Source: Shumkonia mesophila | Lineage (GTDB): Bacteria > Pseudomonadota > Alphaproteobacteria > Rhodospirillales > Shumkoniaceae | Reading direction: 5' to 3' | NCBI RefSeq assembly: GCF_026163695.1 | Contig: NZ_JAOTID010000001.1 | Coordinates: forward strand, 310,001 to 374,000 | Length of the DNA stretch: 64,000 bases | Part shown: piece after piece, positions 8,908 through 16,057 of the stretch | Layout: each line of letters opens with the position of its first letter | Position numbering within the stretch: the first letter of the stretch is position 1 | Notes under the pieces: generated by a model | What the model was told of the DNA's origin: nothing | Database searches by the model: none | The model's input: only the letters and a program-made list of their open reading frames with translations | Program-made: the position numbers and the translations under genes

Positions 8908-11178
8908 ATGACCGCCGAGAACGTCCTGAAAACCGGCACCCCCAAGCCCCGCCAGGGGACCACTCCCCCGGCCGCCCAGCCGGCCGAGACGCTGTCCTTC
9001 GACGGCGACTTCGCCGGCAGGGACAACGGATGGCCGGACGCCGCCGTCGGCGAGGCGGCGGCCGACGGCGACGACCCGCTGCTGTCCTGCCTGCTGTTTC
9101 TGGTGGCCTATCACGGGCAGGCGAAATCGACTTCGGTCCTGCTGTCCGCCCTGCCGCGGCCGGAGGGCCGGATCTCGCTCGACCTCTTCCGGCGTGCCGC
9201 CGGACGGGCCGGCCTGTCGGTGCGGGTGGTGCGGCGCAGCCTGGGGCGCATCCATTCGTGGACGCTGCCCGCCGTCCTGACGACGAAGGACGGCGGCGCC
9301 GTCGTCCTGCTCGGCACCTCCAGGCAGGGGCGCTTCCAGATCACCGCCGGCGACGCCGGCGAGGGCACCACCGAACTGGCCGATGGCGAACTGGAGAAGG
9401 CCTATTCGGGCTTCGCCATCCTGGTCAAGCCGGAGGTCGATCTCGGCGGCGAGCGGACCGGCGCCGACCTGGATCGGCCGCGGGCCTGGTTCTGGGGAAC
9501 GCTGGCCCGCAACGGCTGGACGTACGCTCAGGTCGGGCTGGCCTCGGTCGTCATCAACCTGTTCGCGCTCGCCAATCCGCTGTTCACCATGAACGTCTAT
9601 GACCGCGTTCTGCCCAACAACGCCGTCCAATCGGGCATCGCCTTGGCCATCGGCGCCGGGCTCGCGCTTTTCTTCGACTTCCTGCTCAGGAATCTGCGCG
9701 GCTGGTTCATCGATTTCGTCGGCCGCCGGGCCGACGTCATGCTGGCCTGCCGGATCTTCGATCAGGTCCTCGACCTCAAGGCCTCGCACCGCCCGGCCTC
9801 GTCGGGAGCCTTCGCCAGCATGCTGCGCGAGTTCGAGACGGTCAGGGACTTCTTCACCTCGGCGACGCTGGCCGCCTTCATCGACCTGCCGTTCTCGCTG
9901 CTGTTCCTTGCCGTCATCGTGATGCTCAGCCCCCTGATCGGCCTGGTGCTGGGCTCGGCGATGTTCCTGGTGGTGTTCTGGGGCGCCTTCGTGCAGTTCC
10001 CGATCGCCAGAAGCGTGCGCCACCTGATGACGCACGGCGAACACAAGCACGGCGTGCTTGTGGAAAGCCTTTTCGGATACGAAACGATCAAGATGGTCGG
10101 CGCCGAAGGTCGCATGCGCGCCAAGTGGGAAACGGTGGTCGGCCAAAGCGCCGCCATCGGCCAGCGGATGCGGCTGTTCAACAACCTGGGCGTCAACTTC
10201 GTGCAGTTCATCCAGCAGGCCAGCGTGATCGGCATCGTCGTCATGGGCATGTTCCTGGTCGCCGACGGCGGCGTCACCTCCGGCGGGCTGGTGGCGGCGG
10301 TCATCCTGTCGGGCCGGGCGCTGGGGCCGATGGCCCAGGTGTCGCAGCTGATGATGCGCTTCCACCAGACCTGGAGCTCGCTGAAATCGCTCGACGCCGT
10401 CATGCAGGGTCCGGTCGAGCGGCCGGCCGACGCCACCTTCCTGCACCGTCCCGACTTGCAGGGCCGCATCGAATTCAAGGGGGTGACGTTCCGCTATCCC
10501 GGCACCGACTACGACGTGCTGAACGACATTTCCTTCACCATCAATCCCGGGGAAAGGGTCGGCATCGCCGGGCGGGTCGGTTCCGGCAAAAGCACCATCG
10601 CCAAGCTGCTGGGCGGCCTCTATGCGCCGACCTCGGGGGCGGTGCTGCTCGACGGTACCGACCTGCGCCACATCGAGCCCAGCGACGCCAGGGCCAGCAT
10701 CGGCTTCGTGCCCCAGGACGTCTTCCTGTTCAAGGGCACGATCAAGGAAAACATCGCCATCAGCGTGCCCCGGGCCAGCGACGACGACATCGCCCGCGTT
10801 TCCGAGGAGCTGGGCCTGCACGACTTCGTCGCCCGCCACCCCCTGGGCTACGACCTCCAGGTCGGCGAGCGCGGCGGCGGGCTGTCCGGCGGCCAGCGCC
10901 AATCCGTCGCCCTGGCGCGCACCCTGCTCAAGGACCCCACCATCCTGGTGCTGGACGAGCCGACCAACTCCATGGACACCGCGACCGAGAAGCGGGTGGT
11001 CGACGTGCTGACCCGCGTCGCCGGCGGCAAGACGATCATCCTGGTCACCCATCGCACCTCGGTGCTCAAGCTCGTCAACCGCCTGATCGTGCTGGACAAG
11101 GGCCGCATCGTCGCCGACGGGCCGAAGGACAGCGTACTGGGCACCCTCGCCAAGGGCGACGTGAAGGCCGGCCGGTAG
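8908..11178 (+). CDS. Type I secretion ABC transporter (permease-ATPase, LapB/HlyB type)
   Basis: Inner-membrane exporter ATPase of 756 aa. Residues about 50-180 form a C39-peptidase-like domain (LSCLLFLVAYHGQ). It lacks the usual catalytic Cys/His context, as in RTX exporters that recognise but do not cleave their substrate. Residues about 200-480 carry the transmembrane helices. The nucleotide-binding domain has Walker A GRVGSGKST, signature LSGGQRQSVALAR and Walker B ILVLDEPTNSMD, with the switch histidine in LVTHRTS. It lies 84 bp after the TolC gene and 6 bp before the adaptor. The nearby giant RTX protein is the obvious substrate. Confidence 0.93.
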   Translation: MTAENVLKTGTPKPRQGTTPPAAQPAETLSFDGDFAGRDNGWPDAAVGEAAADGDDPLLSCLLFLVAYHGQAKSTSVLLSALPRPEGRISLDLFRRAAGRAGLSVRVVRRSLGRIHSWTLPAVLTTKDGGAVVLLGTSRQGRFQITAGDAGEGTTELADGELEKAYSGFAILVKPEVDLGGERTGADLDRPRAWFWGTLARNGWTYAQVGLASVVINLFALANPLFTMNVYDRVLPNNAVQSGIALAIGAGLALFFDFLLRNLRGWFIDFVGRRADVMLACRIFDQVLDLKASHRPASSGAFASMLREFETVRDFFTSATLAAFIDLPFSLLFLAVIVMLSPLIGLVLGSAMFLVVFWGAFVQFPIARSVRHLMTHGEHKHGVLVESLFGYETIKMVGAEGRMRAKWETVVGQSAAIGQRMRLFNNLGVNFVQFIQQASVIGIVVMGMFLVADGGVTSGGLVAAVILSGRALGPMAQVSQLMMRFHQTWSSLKSLDAVMQGPVERPADATFLHRPDLQGRIEFKGVTFRYPGTDYDVLNDISFTINPGERVGIAGRVGSGKSTIAKLLGGLYAPTSGAVLLDGTDLRHIEPSDARASIGFVPQDVFLFKGTIKENIAISVPRASDDDIARVSEELGLHDFVARHPLGYDLQVGERGGGLSGGQRQSVALARTLLKDPTILVLDEPTNSMDTATEKRVVDVLTRVAGGKTIILVTHRTSVLKLVNRLIVLDKGRIVADGPKDSVLGTLAKGDVKAGR

Positions 11179-11184
11179 CGCGCC

Positions 11185-12504
11185 ATGGAATCCTCCGATA
11201 CCGAATTCATGTCAGAGCTTCGGGCCGCGGTCAGCCGCCGGCCGAGCGTGATGGCCAACATGATCCTGCTCTCGGTGGTCGGCTTTTTCACCCTGGCCAT
11301 CCTGTGGGCGGCATGGGCCGAGGTCGACCAGGTAAGCAGCGGCGAGGGCCGCGTCGTGCCGTCCCGCCAAGTGCAGGTGGTCCAGAACCTGGAAGGCGGC
11401 ATCGTCTCCGAACTCCACGTCCGGGAAGGCGATCTGGTGAAGAGCGGGCAGGTCCTGATGCAGCTCGACACCACGCAGTTCTCCTCGGACTTCAATGAAA
11501 ACCAGATGAAATTCCTGGGCCTGCAGGCGGTGGTGACCCGGCTTCGGGCGGAAATCGACGGCACGCCGCTCAAGTTTCCCGAGGAGATCGAAAAGCAGCT
11601 GCCCAAGGTCGCCGGCACCGAACGCGACCTTCATCTCTCGCGTTCGCGCGAACTGGCCGCCGCGCTGGCCAAGCTGGATTCCCAGCACCAGCAGCGCCTG
11701 CACGAGATCGACGAGGCCAAGGCCAGGGTCTCTCAGTTGCAGACCTCCATCAAACTGGGCCGCGACGAACTGGCCATCATCGAGCCTCTGGTGGCGAAGG
11801 GGATCAACGCGCCGGTCGAGGTCATCCGGCTGAAGCGCGAGGAAAGCCAGAACATGGGCGACCTCGAGGTGGCGAAGAAATCGATCCTCAAGCTGTCGGC
11901 CTCGATCGACGAGATCAAGGAGGGGATCAAGGAAGTCCGCGCCCAGTTCCGCAGCCGCGCACTCAAGGAACTGAACGAGGCCCAGGTCAACATGGCGGCG
12001 CTGGGTGAATCCCTCACGTCCCGCGACGACAAGCTGAGGCGCACGGTGATCCGCGCGCCCGTCACCGGCGTCGTCAAGCAGTTGTTCATCAACACCATCG
12101 GCGGCGTCGTGCGTCCCGGCATGGATCTCCTGGAAATCGTCCCCGCCGAGGAGAACCTGATCGTCGAGGCGAAGCTGAAACCGGCCGACATCGCCTTCAT
12201 CCACCCGGGGCTGGATGCCGTGGTGCGCTTCACCGCCTACGACTACACCATCTTCGGTTCGCTGGCGGCGACGCTGGACCAGATCAGCGCCGACACCATC
12301 CTCGACGAGGAGAAGAAGGAGCGCTTCTACGTCGTCCGCCTCAAGGCCAAGACCACCAGCCTGCTCGACAAGCAGGGAAACCCGCTGCCGATCATCCCCG
12401 GCATGACGGTCAGCGTCGACGTCAAGACCGGCAAGCGCACCATCCTTCAGTACCTCATGAAGCCCTTCAACAAGCTGTCCGGCCAGGCCTTCCACGAACG
12501 GTGA
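11185..12504 (+). CDS. HlyD-family periplasmic adaptor of the type I secretion system
   Basis: Membrane fusion protein of 439 aa linking the ABC exporter to the TolC channel. One N-terminal transmembrane helix (about 30-50, LLSVVGFFTLAILWAAWA) is followed by a biotinyl-lipoyl half (EGRVVPSRQVQVVQNLEGG, typical of HlyD/LapC). A long coiled-coil hairpin covers about 100-280. The second lipoyl half and beta-barrel contain APVTGVVKQLFINTIGGVV. The start follows the exporter stop by 6 nt, so the two are translationally linked. Standard family length. Confidence 0.93.
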   Translation: MESSDTEFMSELRAAVSRRPSVMANMILLSVVGFFTLAILWAAWAEVDQVSSGEGRVVPSRQVQVVQNLEGGIVSELHVREGDLVKSGQVLMQLDTTQFSSDFNENQMKFLGLQAVVTRLRAEIDGTPLKFPEEIEKQLPKVAGTERDLHLSRSRELAAALAKLDSQHQQRLHEIDEAKARVSQLQTSIKLGRDELAIIEPLVAKGINAPVEVIRLKREESQNMGDLEVAKKSILKLSASIDEIKEGIKEVRAQFRSRALKELNEAQVNMAALGESLTSRDDKLRRTVIRAPVTGVVKQLFINTIGGVVRPGMDLLEIVPAEENLIVEAKLKPADIAFIHPGLDAVVRFTAYDYTIFGSLAATLDQISADTILDEEKKERFYVVRLKAKTTSLLDKQGNPLPIIPGMTVSVDVKTGKRTILQYLMKPFNKLSGQAFHER

Positions 12505-12520
12505 CGCCGGGCCGGCGTTT
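12504..12520 (+). terminator. Possible terminator after the secretion operon
   Basis: ACGCCG-ggc-CGGCGT forms a perfect 6-bp stem starting at the HlyD stop codon, followed only by TTT. A short GC-rich hairpin with a weak U tract, so a guess. Confidence 0.3.
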
Positions 12521-12583
12521 GGGCTTGCCTAAATCTGCGAACGGTTCTTAACTGGCCGGGTGGGAGTTAGGCTGGGGGATGCC

Positions 12584-13567
12584 ATGAAAAGACGCCGCTT
12601 GGGCACACGGGGACCCGAGGTCTCGGCCATCGGGCTTGGCTGCATGGGCATGACCATCCGCTATGGCGAACCCAACGACGAGGAATCGGTGGCCACCGTC
12701 CACCGCGCGCTGGAGGCCGGCATCGACCTCATCAACACGGCCGACGCCTATGGCCAGGGCCGCAACGAGGAACTGGTCGGCCGGGCGCTGCGCGGACGGC
12801 GCGACAAGGCGATCCTCACCACCAAGTTCGGCAACATCCGCAACCCCGACGGTTCGACCGCCGTCAACGGCAAGCCGGCCCACGTCAAGGAGGCCTGCGA
12901 GGCCAGCCTGAAGCGGCTGGGCACCGATTACATCGATCTCTATTGCCTGCACCGGGTCGATCCCGCCACCCCCATCGAGGAGACCGTCGGCGCCATGGCC
13001 GACCTGGTGGCCGCGGGCAAAGTGCGCCACATCGGGCTTTCGGAAGCCGGGCCACAAACGCTGCGCCGGGCCCACGCCGTCCATCCGCTGGCCTGCCTGG
13101 AAACCGAGTATTCGCTGTGGTCGCGCGACGTCGAGGCGGACATCCTGCCGGCCTGCCGGGAACTGGGTATCGGCTTTGTCGCCTATTCGCCGCTGGGCCG
13201 CGGTTTTTTGACCGGCGCCATCCGCAAGGCCGGCGACCTGATCGAGGCCGACCGCCGCCGCGCCCACCCGCGCTTCGCCGAGGAAAACATCGCCCGCAAC
13301 CTGAAAAAGATCGAAGTCCTCGAAGCGGTTGCCCGCGAAGCCCAAGCCAGCCCGGCCCAGGTGGCGCTGGCCTGGCTGCTGCAACAGGACGACGACATCG
13401 TCCCCATCCCCGGCACCAAACGGCGCACCTGGCTTGACGCCAACATCGCCGCCGTCGACCTCACGCTTGGCACCGACGCCCTTAACCGGCTGTCCGATGC
13501 GTTTCCTTTGGGCGGCACCGCCGGCGACCGCTACCCGGCCGGGCAGATGAAGCGCCTGGGCCTTTAG
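12584..13567 (+). CDS. Aldo/keto reductase
   Basis: NAD(P)H-dependent oxidoreductase of the aldo/keto reductase superfamily, 327 aa, a cytosolic TIM barrel. The start is set by GGGGG five bases upstream of ATG 12584 and by the conserved opening [20 protein letters not shown]. Visible family features are the cofactor-pocket GCMGMT, the catalytic Asp/Tyr region [19 protein letters not shown], the Lys in ILTTKFGN, the His in YCLHRVD, and the C-terminal cofactor motif [18 protein letters not shown]. The physiological substrate cannot be read from sequence. It stands alone between the secretion operon and a tRNA. Confidence 0.9.
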   Translation: MKRRRLGTRGPEVSAIGLGCMGMTIRYGEPNDEESVATVHRALEAGIDLINTADAYGQGRNEELVGRALRGRRDKAILTTKFGNIRNPDGSTAVNGKPAHVKEACEASLKRLGTDYIDLYCLHRVDPATPIEETVGAMADLVAAGKVRHIGLSEAGPQTLRRAHAVHPLACLETEYSLWSRDVEADILPACRELGIGFVAYSPLGRGFLTGAIRKAGDLIEADRRRAHPRFAEENIARNLKKIEVLEAVAREAQASPAQVALAWLLQQDDDIVPIPGTKRRTWLDANIAAVDLTLGTDALNRLSDAFPLGGTAGDRYPAGQMKRLGL

Positions 13568-13575
13568 ACGCCGAA

Positions 13576-13594
13576 GGCGGCGCGATGCGCCGCC
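13576..13594. terminator. Bidirectional terminator hairpin between reductase and tRNA-Ala
   Basis: Perfect 8-bp stem GGCGGCGC / GCGCCGCC with loop gat, nine bases after the reductase stop and about 20 bases beyond the 3' end of the oppositely oriented tRNA-Ala. The placement between convergent units fits a shared terminator, though no strong U tract follows on either strand. Confidence 0.5.
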
Positions 13595-13614
13595 TCAATC
13601 GATGTTTGGGAAAA

Positions 13615-13690
13615 TGGTGGAGCTGAGGGGGATCGAACCCCTGACCTCGACATTGCGAACGTCGCGCTCTCCCAACTGAGCTACAGCCCC
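13615..13690 (-). tRNA. tRNA-Ala, anticodon CGC
   Basis: A 76-nt cloverleaf read on the minus strand. The acceptor GGGGCTG pairs with CAGCTCC and contains the G3:U70 wobble that marks alanine tRNAs. D stem GCTC/GAGC. Anticodon loop TTCGCAA gives anticodon CGC (codon GCG). T arm AGGGG-TTCGATC-CCCCT. The CCA end is encoded. GCG is a heavily used codon in this GC-rich genome. Confidence 0.96.
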
Positions 13691-13724
13691 ACGCCGAAGA
13701 ACCCGGCGACCGCCGGGCCCGCGG

Positions 13725-13753
13725 ATAATGTGTCGCACGAGGGCCTCTGTCAA
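13725..13753 (-). promoter_or_regulatory. sigma-70-type promoter of tRNA-Ala
   Basis: On the minus strand TTGACA (13748-13753) is followed by 17 nt and CATTAT (13725-13730). The -35 is a perfect consensus. The -10 ends about 35 nt before the tRNA 5' end, leaving a short GC-rich leader. Confidence 0.7.
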
Positions 13754-13853
13754 GGCTTGGCGCAAGCCTTTTCCCGGCCGCCCCCAAACCTTGCGCCGCC
13801 GTCGCCGGGACGATAGGTTAGCGGCCGGCGTGCCAGGTTCGGGAATCGGTTTC

Positions 13854-14156
13854 ATGGACGTACTCTTGGGTCCCCTCTTCAATATCGTCATCACCATCGT
13901 CGAGCTTTACATGTGGGTGGTCATCGCCTCGGTCATCCTGAGCTGGCTGACCGCGTTCAACGTGATCAACACCCACAACCGTTTCGTCTACATGATCGGC
14001 ACGGTCGTCTATCGCCTGACCGAGCCGGCGCTTCGACCCATTCGCCGCGTCCTGCCGAACCTGGGCGGGCTCGACCTCTCGCCCCTGGTGCTGCTGCTGG
14101 GACTGGTCTTCCTCAAGGAGGTCCTGATCAGATTGGCGTTGCGGGTCATTGGCTGA
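13854..14156 (+). CDS. YggT family inner membrane protein
   Basis: A 100-aa membrane protein with two hydrophobic segments (about 8-30, NIVITIVELYMWVVIASVIL, and about 78-97) around a basic loop containing TEPALRPIRRVLP, the YggT signature. The family is often found next to DUF167 proteins and is linked to osmotic shock or cell-division-related membrane functions in some bacteria, with no settled biochemistry. I chose ATG 13854 because upstream in-frame residues are Arg-rich junk. Its stop overlaps the next gene by 8 nt. Confidence 0.85.
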   Translation: MDVLLGPLFNIVITIVELYMWVVIASVILSWLTAFNVINTHNRFVYMIGTVVYRLTEPALRPIRRVLPNLGGLDLSPLVLLLGLVFLKEVLIRLALRVIG

Positions 14157-14481
14157 GACCGACGATTTTCTGGCGACGGCGGCGGGGGGCGTCGGCGTGC
14201 GCCTGGTGGTGACGCCCAAGGCGTCGCGCAACCGCGTCGAGGGGGTGCGCCGCGAGGCCGATGGCGGTGCCGTGCTGCGCGTCGCGGTGACGGCGGCGCC
14301 CGAGGACGGCAAGGCCAACGCCGCGGTGATCAAGCTGCTGGCCAAGATCTGGCATCTGCCGAAAGGCGCTTTTTCGATCCGCGCCGGGGCGGCCGCCCGG
14401 CGCAAGGTCTTGTTCATCGAGGGCGACGCCACCGAACTGGCGCGCCGCATCAGGAAGTGGGTGGAAGACGACCATGAGTGA
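14149..14481 (+). CDS. DUF167 (YggU-like) protein
   Basis: A 110-aa protein of the DUF167/UPF0235 family, a small alpha/beta fold of unknown function that commonly follows yggT. Family hallmarks are [15 protein letters not shown] near the start, [20 protein letters not shown] in the middle, and [16 protein letters not shown]. It appears to start at TTG 14149, inside the end of the YggT gene, and its own end overlaps folD by 8 nt. The three genes therefore look like one transcript. A GTG at 14197 would cut off the first 16 residues. Confidence 0.85.
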   Translation: MAETDDFLATAAGGVGVRLVVTPKASRNRVEGVRREADGGAVLRVAVTAAPEDGKANAAVIKLLAKIWHLPKGAFSIRAGAAARRKVLFIEGDATELARRIRKWVEDDHE

Positions 14482-15373
14482 AGCGAAGATCATCGACGGC
14501 AAGGCCTTCGCGGCCGGCCTCAGGCTACGCGTCGCCGCCGCCGCGGCCGAGTTGAAGACCCGGCACGGCCTGGTTCCGGGACTGGCGGTGGTGCTGGTCG
14601 GCGACGACCCGGCCAGCCAGGTCTATGTGCGCAACAAGGGCGCCCAGACCGTGGAGGCCGGCATGGCCTCCTTCGAACACAAGCTGCCGGCGGCGACCGG
14701 CCAGGCCGAACTGCTGGCCCTGGTCGCCAGGCTCAACGCCGACCCCGCCGTGCACGGCATCCTGGTCCAACTGCCGCTGCCCCGGCAGATCGACACCGAG
14801 GCGGTGCTGGCCGCCGTCGACCCCGCCAAGGACGTCGACGGCTTCCACCCCGTCAACACCGGCAAGCTGTGGAGCGGCGCCGCCGACGCCATGGCGCCGT
14901 GCACGCCGGTCGGCTGCCTGATGCTGATCAAGGACGCGCTCGGCGAGCTCAAGGGCAAGCGCGCCCTGGTGCTGGGCCGCTCCAACATCGTCGGCAAGCC
15001 GATGGCCGCCCTGCTGCTGGCCGAACACTGCACGGTGACGCTGGCCCATTCGCGCACCGTCGATCTGGCCGCCGAATGCCGCCGCGCCGACATCCTGGTC
15101 GCCGCCGTCGGGCGCGAGCGCATGGTCAAGGGCGACTGGGTGAAGCCGGGCGCCTGCGTCATCGACGTCGGCATCAACCGCATTCCCGCCCCCGAGAAGG
15201 GCGAAGGCAAGACCCGTCTGGTCGGCGACGTCGACTTCGAAGGAGCCGTCACGGTGGCCGGATCGATCACCCCGGTGCCCGGCGGCGTCGGGCCGATGAC
15301 CATCGCCTGCCTGCTGCGCAACACGCTGATCGCCGCCTGCCACCAGAAGGGCGTGGCGGCGCCGGCGATCTAG
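14474..15373 (+). CDS. folD: Bifunctional methylenetetrahydrofolate dehydrogenase/cyclohydrolase
   Basis: FolD interconverts 5,10-methylene-THF, methenyl-THF and 10-formyl-THF in cytosolic one-carbon metabolism. The 299-aa product has the folate-site motif [14 protein letters not shown] with the catalytic Tyr and Lys, the conserved [20 protein letters not shown], the NADP-binding GRSNIVGKP and the C-terminal [16 protein letters not shown]. The length is standard. It is translated from an ATG overlapping the DUF167 gene. Confidence 0.97.
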   Translation: MSEAKIIDGKAFAAGLRLRVAAAAAELKTRHGLVPGLAVVLVGDDPASQVYVRNKGAQTVEAGMASFEHKLPAATGQAELLALVARLNADPAVHGILVQLPLPRQIDTEAVLAAVDPAKDVDGFHPVNTGKLWSGAADAMAPCTPVGCLMLIKDALGELKGKRALVLGRSNIVGKPMAALLLAEHCTVTLAHSRTVDLAAECRRADILVAAVGRERMVKGDWVKPGACVIDVGINRIPAPEKGEGKTRLVGDVDFEGAVTVAGSITPVPGGVGPMTIACLLRNTLIAACHQKGVAAPAI

Positions 15374-15659
15374 CGTCCGTCGAGGGGTCGGCGGCATGAC
15401 CGAGCTGACCGTCACCGTCCTCGCCGCCGCGCCTTGGTCGCCGCCCTTGGCGAACGGTCGTACAGGGGGCTCTATTTCCTGCGGAGCCTCGGCAGCCCGG
15501 CGGAACGGCCGGGGCATCGGGCCGGGCCGCATCGCCGCCACGCAATATCCCCCATATCGATCCGACCTCCCCAACCGTGGGTCATGAGGATCTCCGCCAT
15601 CGCCACATAAAATCATTCAAAAACAAAAGGTTATGACGCTTTTTAGGAAAGTCTGCGGT
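15374..15659. other. Intergenic segment after folD
   Basis: The first 200 bp are GC-rich with a CCCGGC/GCCGGG hairpin near 15496-15513. From about 15590 the sequence becomes AT-rich, leading into the feo control region. A 63-codon plus-strand frame at 15396 has no recognisable features. I see no gene here. Confidence 0.4.
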
Positions 15660-15674
15660 TGCGATCAATTCGCA
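15660..15674. promoter_or_regulatory. Inverted repeat upstream of the feo promoter
   Basis: TGCGA-tcaat-TCGCA, perfect 5-bp arms with a 5-bp spacer, ending 6 bp before the -35 of the feo promoter. The position suits an activator. The protein that would bind it is unknown. Confidence 0.35.
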
Positions 15675-15680
15675 TTTTCC

Positions 15681-15709
15681 TTGACTCCAAAGACCGTAAA
15701 GCCTATAGG
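15681..15709 (+). promoter_or_regulatory. Promoter of feoABC
   Basis: TTGACT (15681-15686), a 17-bp spacer, then TATAGG (15704-15709): 5/6 and 4/6 matches to the sigma-70 consensus with ideal spacing. Transcription would start near 15716, directly at the Fur-like palindrome. Confidence 0.65.
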
Positions 15710-15716
15710 GAAAAAC

Positions 15717-15735
15717 GAAATTGATTATCAGTTTC
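15717..15735. promoter_or_regulatory. Fur-like operator overlapping the feoABC transcription start
   Basis: GAAATTGATTATCAGTTTC is a 19-bp palindrome centred on T15726. Eight of nine positions pair (GAAA.TGAT / ATCA.TTTC). The TGATnATCA core is the heart of the Fur box. Its place just after the -10 and before feoA fits repression by iron-loaded Fur. Binding itself is inferred. Confidence 0.6.
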
Positions 15736-15772
15736 TGCCCGGCTAAATACACTCGCGGTAGAAACGTGGCTG

Positions 15773-16057
15773 GTGAAGATCGTGTCAAACGACGCTTCTA
15801 AATCTTCCGGGAATCCCGTCTTTCCGCTGGCGGACGCCGTAGCCGGAGACCGCCTGATCATCGCCTCGTTCCATGCCGGCAGGGACATGAACCGCCGTCT
15901 GGCCGATCTCGGGCTGCCGATCGGTGCCCAGATCGAGGTGGTCCACCGCCAGCACGGCGGCCGCATGGTGGTCGCCCGCGATCTGTCGCGGGTCGCGCTT
16001 GGCGCCGGCATGACCGACAAGATCATGGTCACACGAACGAACGGAACCGCTGAATGA
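15773..16057 (+). CDS. feoA: Ferrous iron transport protein A
   Basis: A small cytosolic SH3-like protein (94 aa) that supports the FeoB ferrous-iron channel. It has FPLADAVAGDRLIIASF and a glycine-containing RRLADLGLPIGAQIEVVHR segment typical of FeoA. The start is GTG 15773, and GTG 15782 would also work. The stop overlaps the feoB ATG by 4 nt (ATGA). First gene of feoABC, behind a Fur-like operator. Confidence 0.93.
   Translation: MKIVSNDASKSSGNPVFPLADAVAGDRLIIASFHAGRDMNRRLADLGLPIGAQIEVVHRQHGGRMVVARDLSRVALGAGMTDKIMVTRTNGTAE

Noticed and set aside
7282-11052. A 1256-codon minus-strand frame across the secretion genes
   Set aside because: Antisense shadow produced by GC-rich codon bias; the plus strand encodes recognisable TolC and ABC proteins.
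15396-15587. A 63-codon frame after folD
   Set aside because: No ribosome site, no recognisable fold and composition unlike coding DNA at its end.
15659-15668. TTGCGATCAA as a possible FNR site upstream of feoA
   Set aside because: The FNR consensus needs four bases between half-sites; the spacing here is wrong, and the TGCGA/TCGCA repeat explains the symmetry better.
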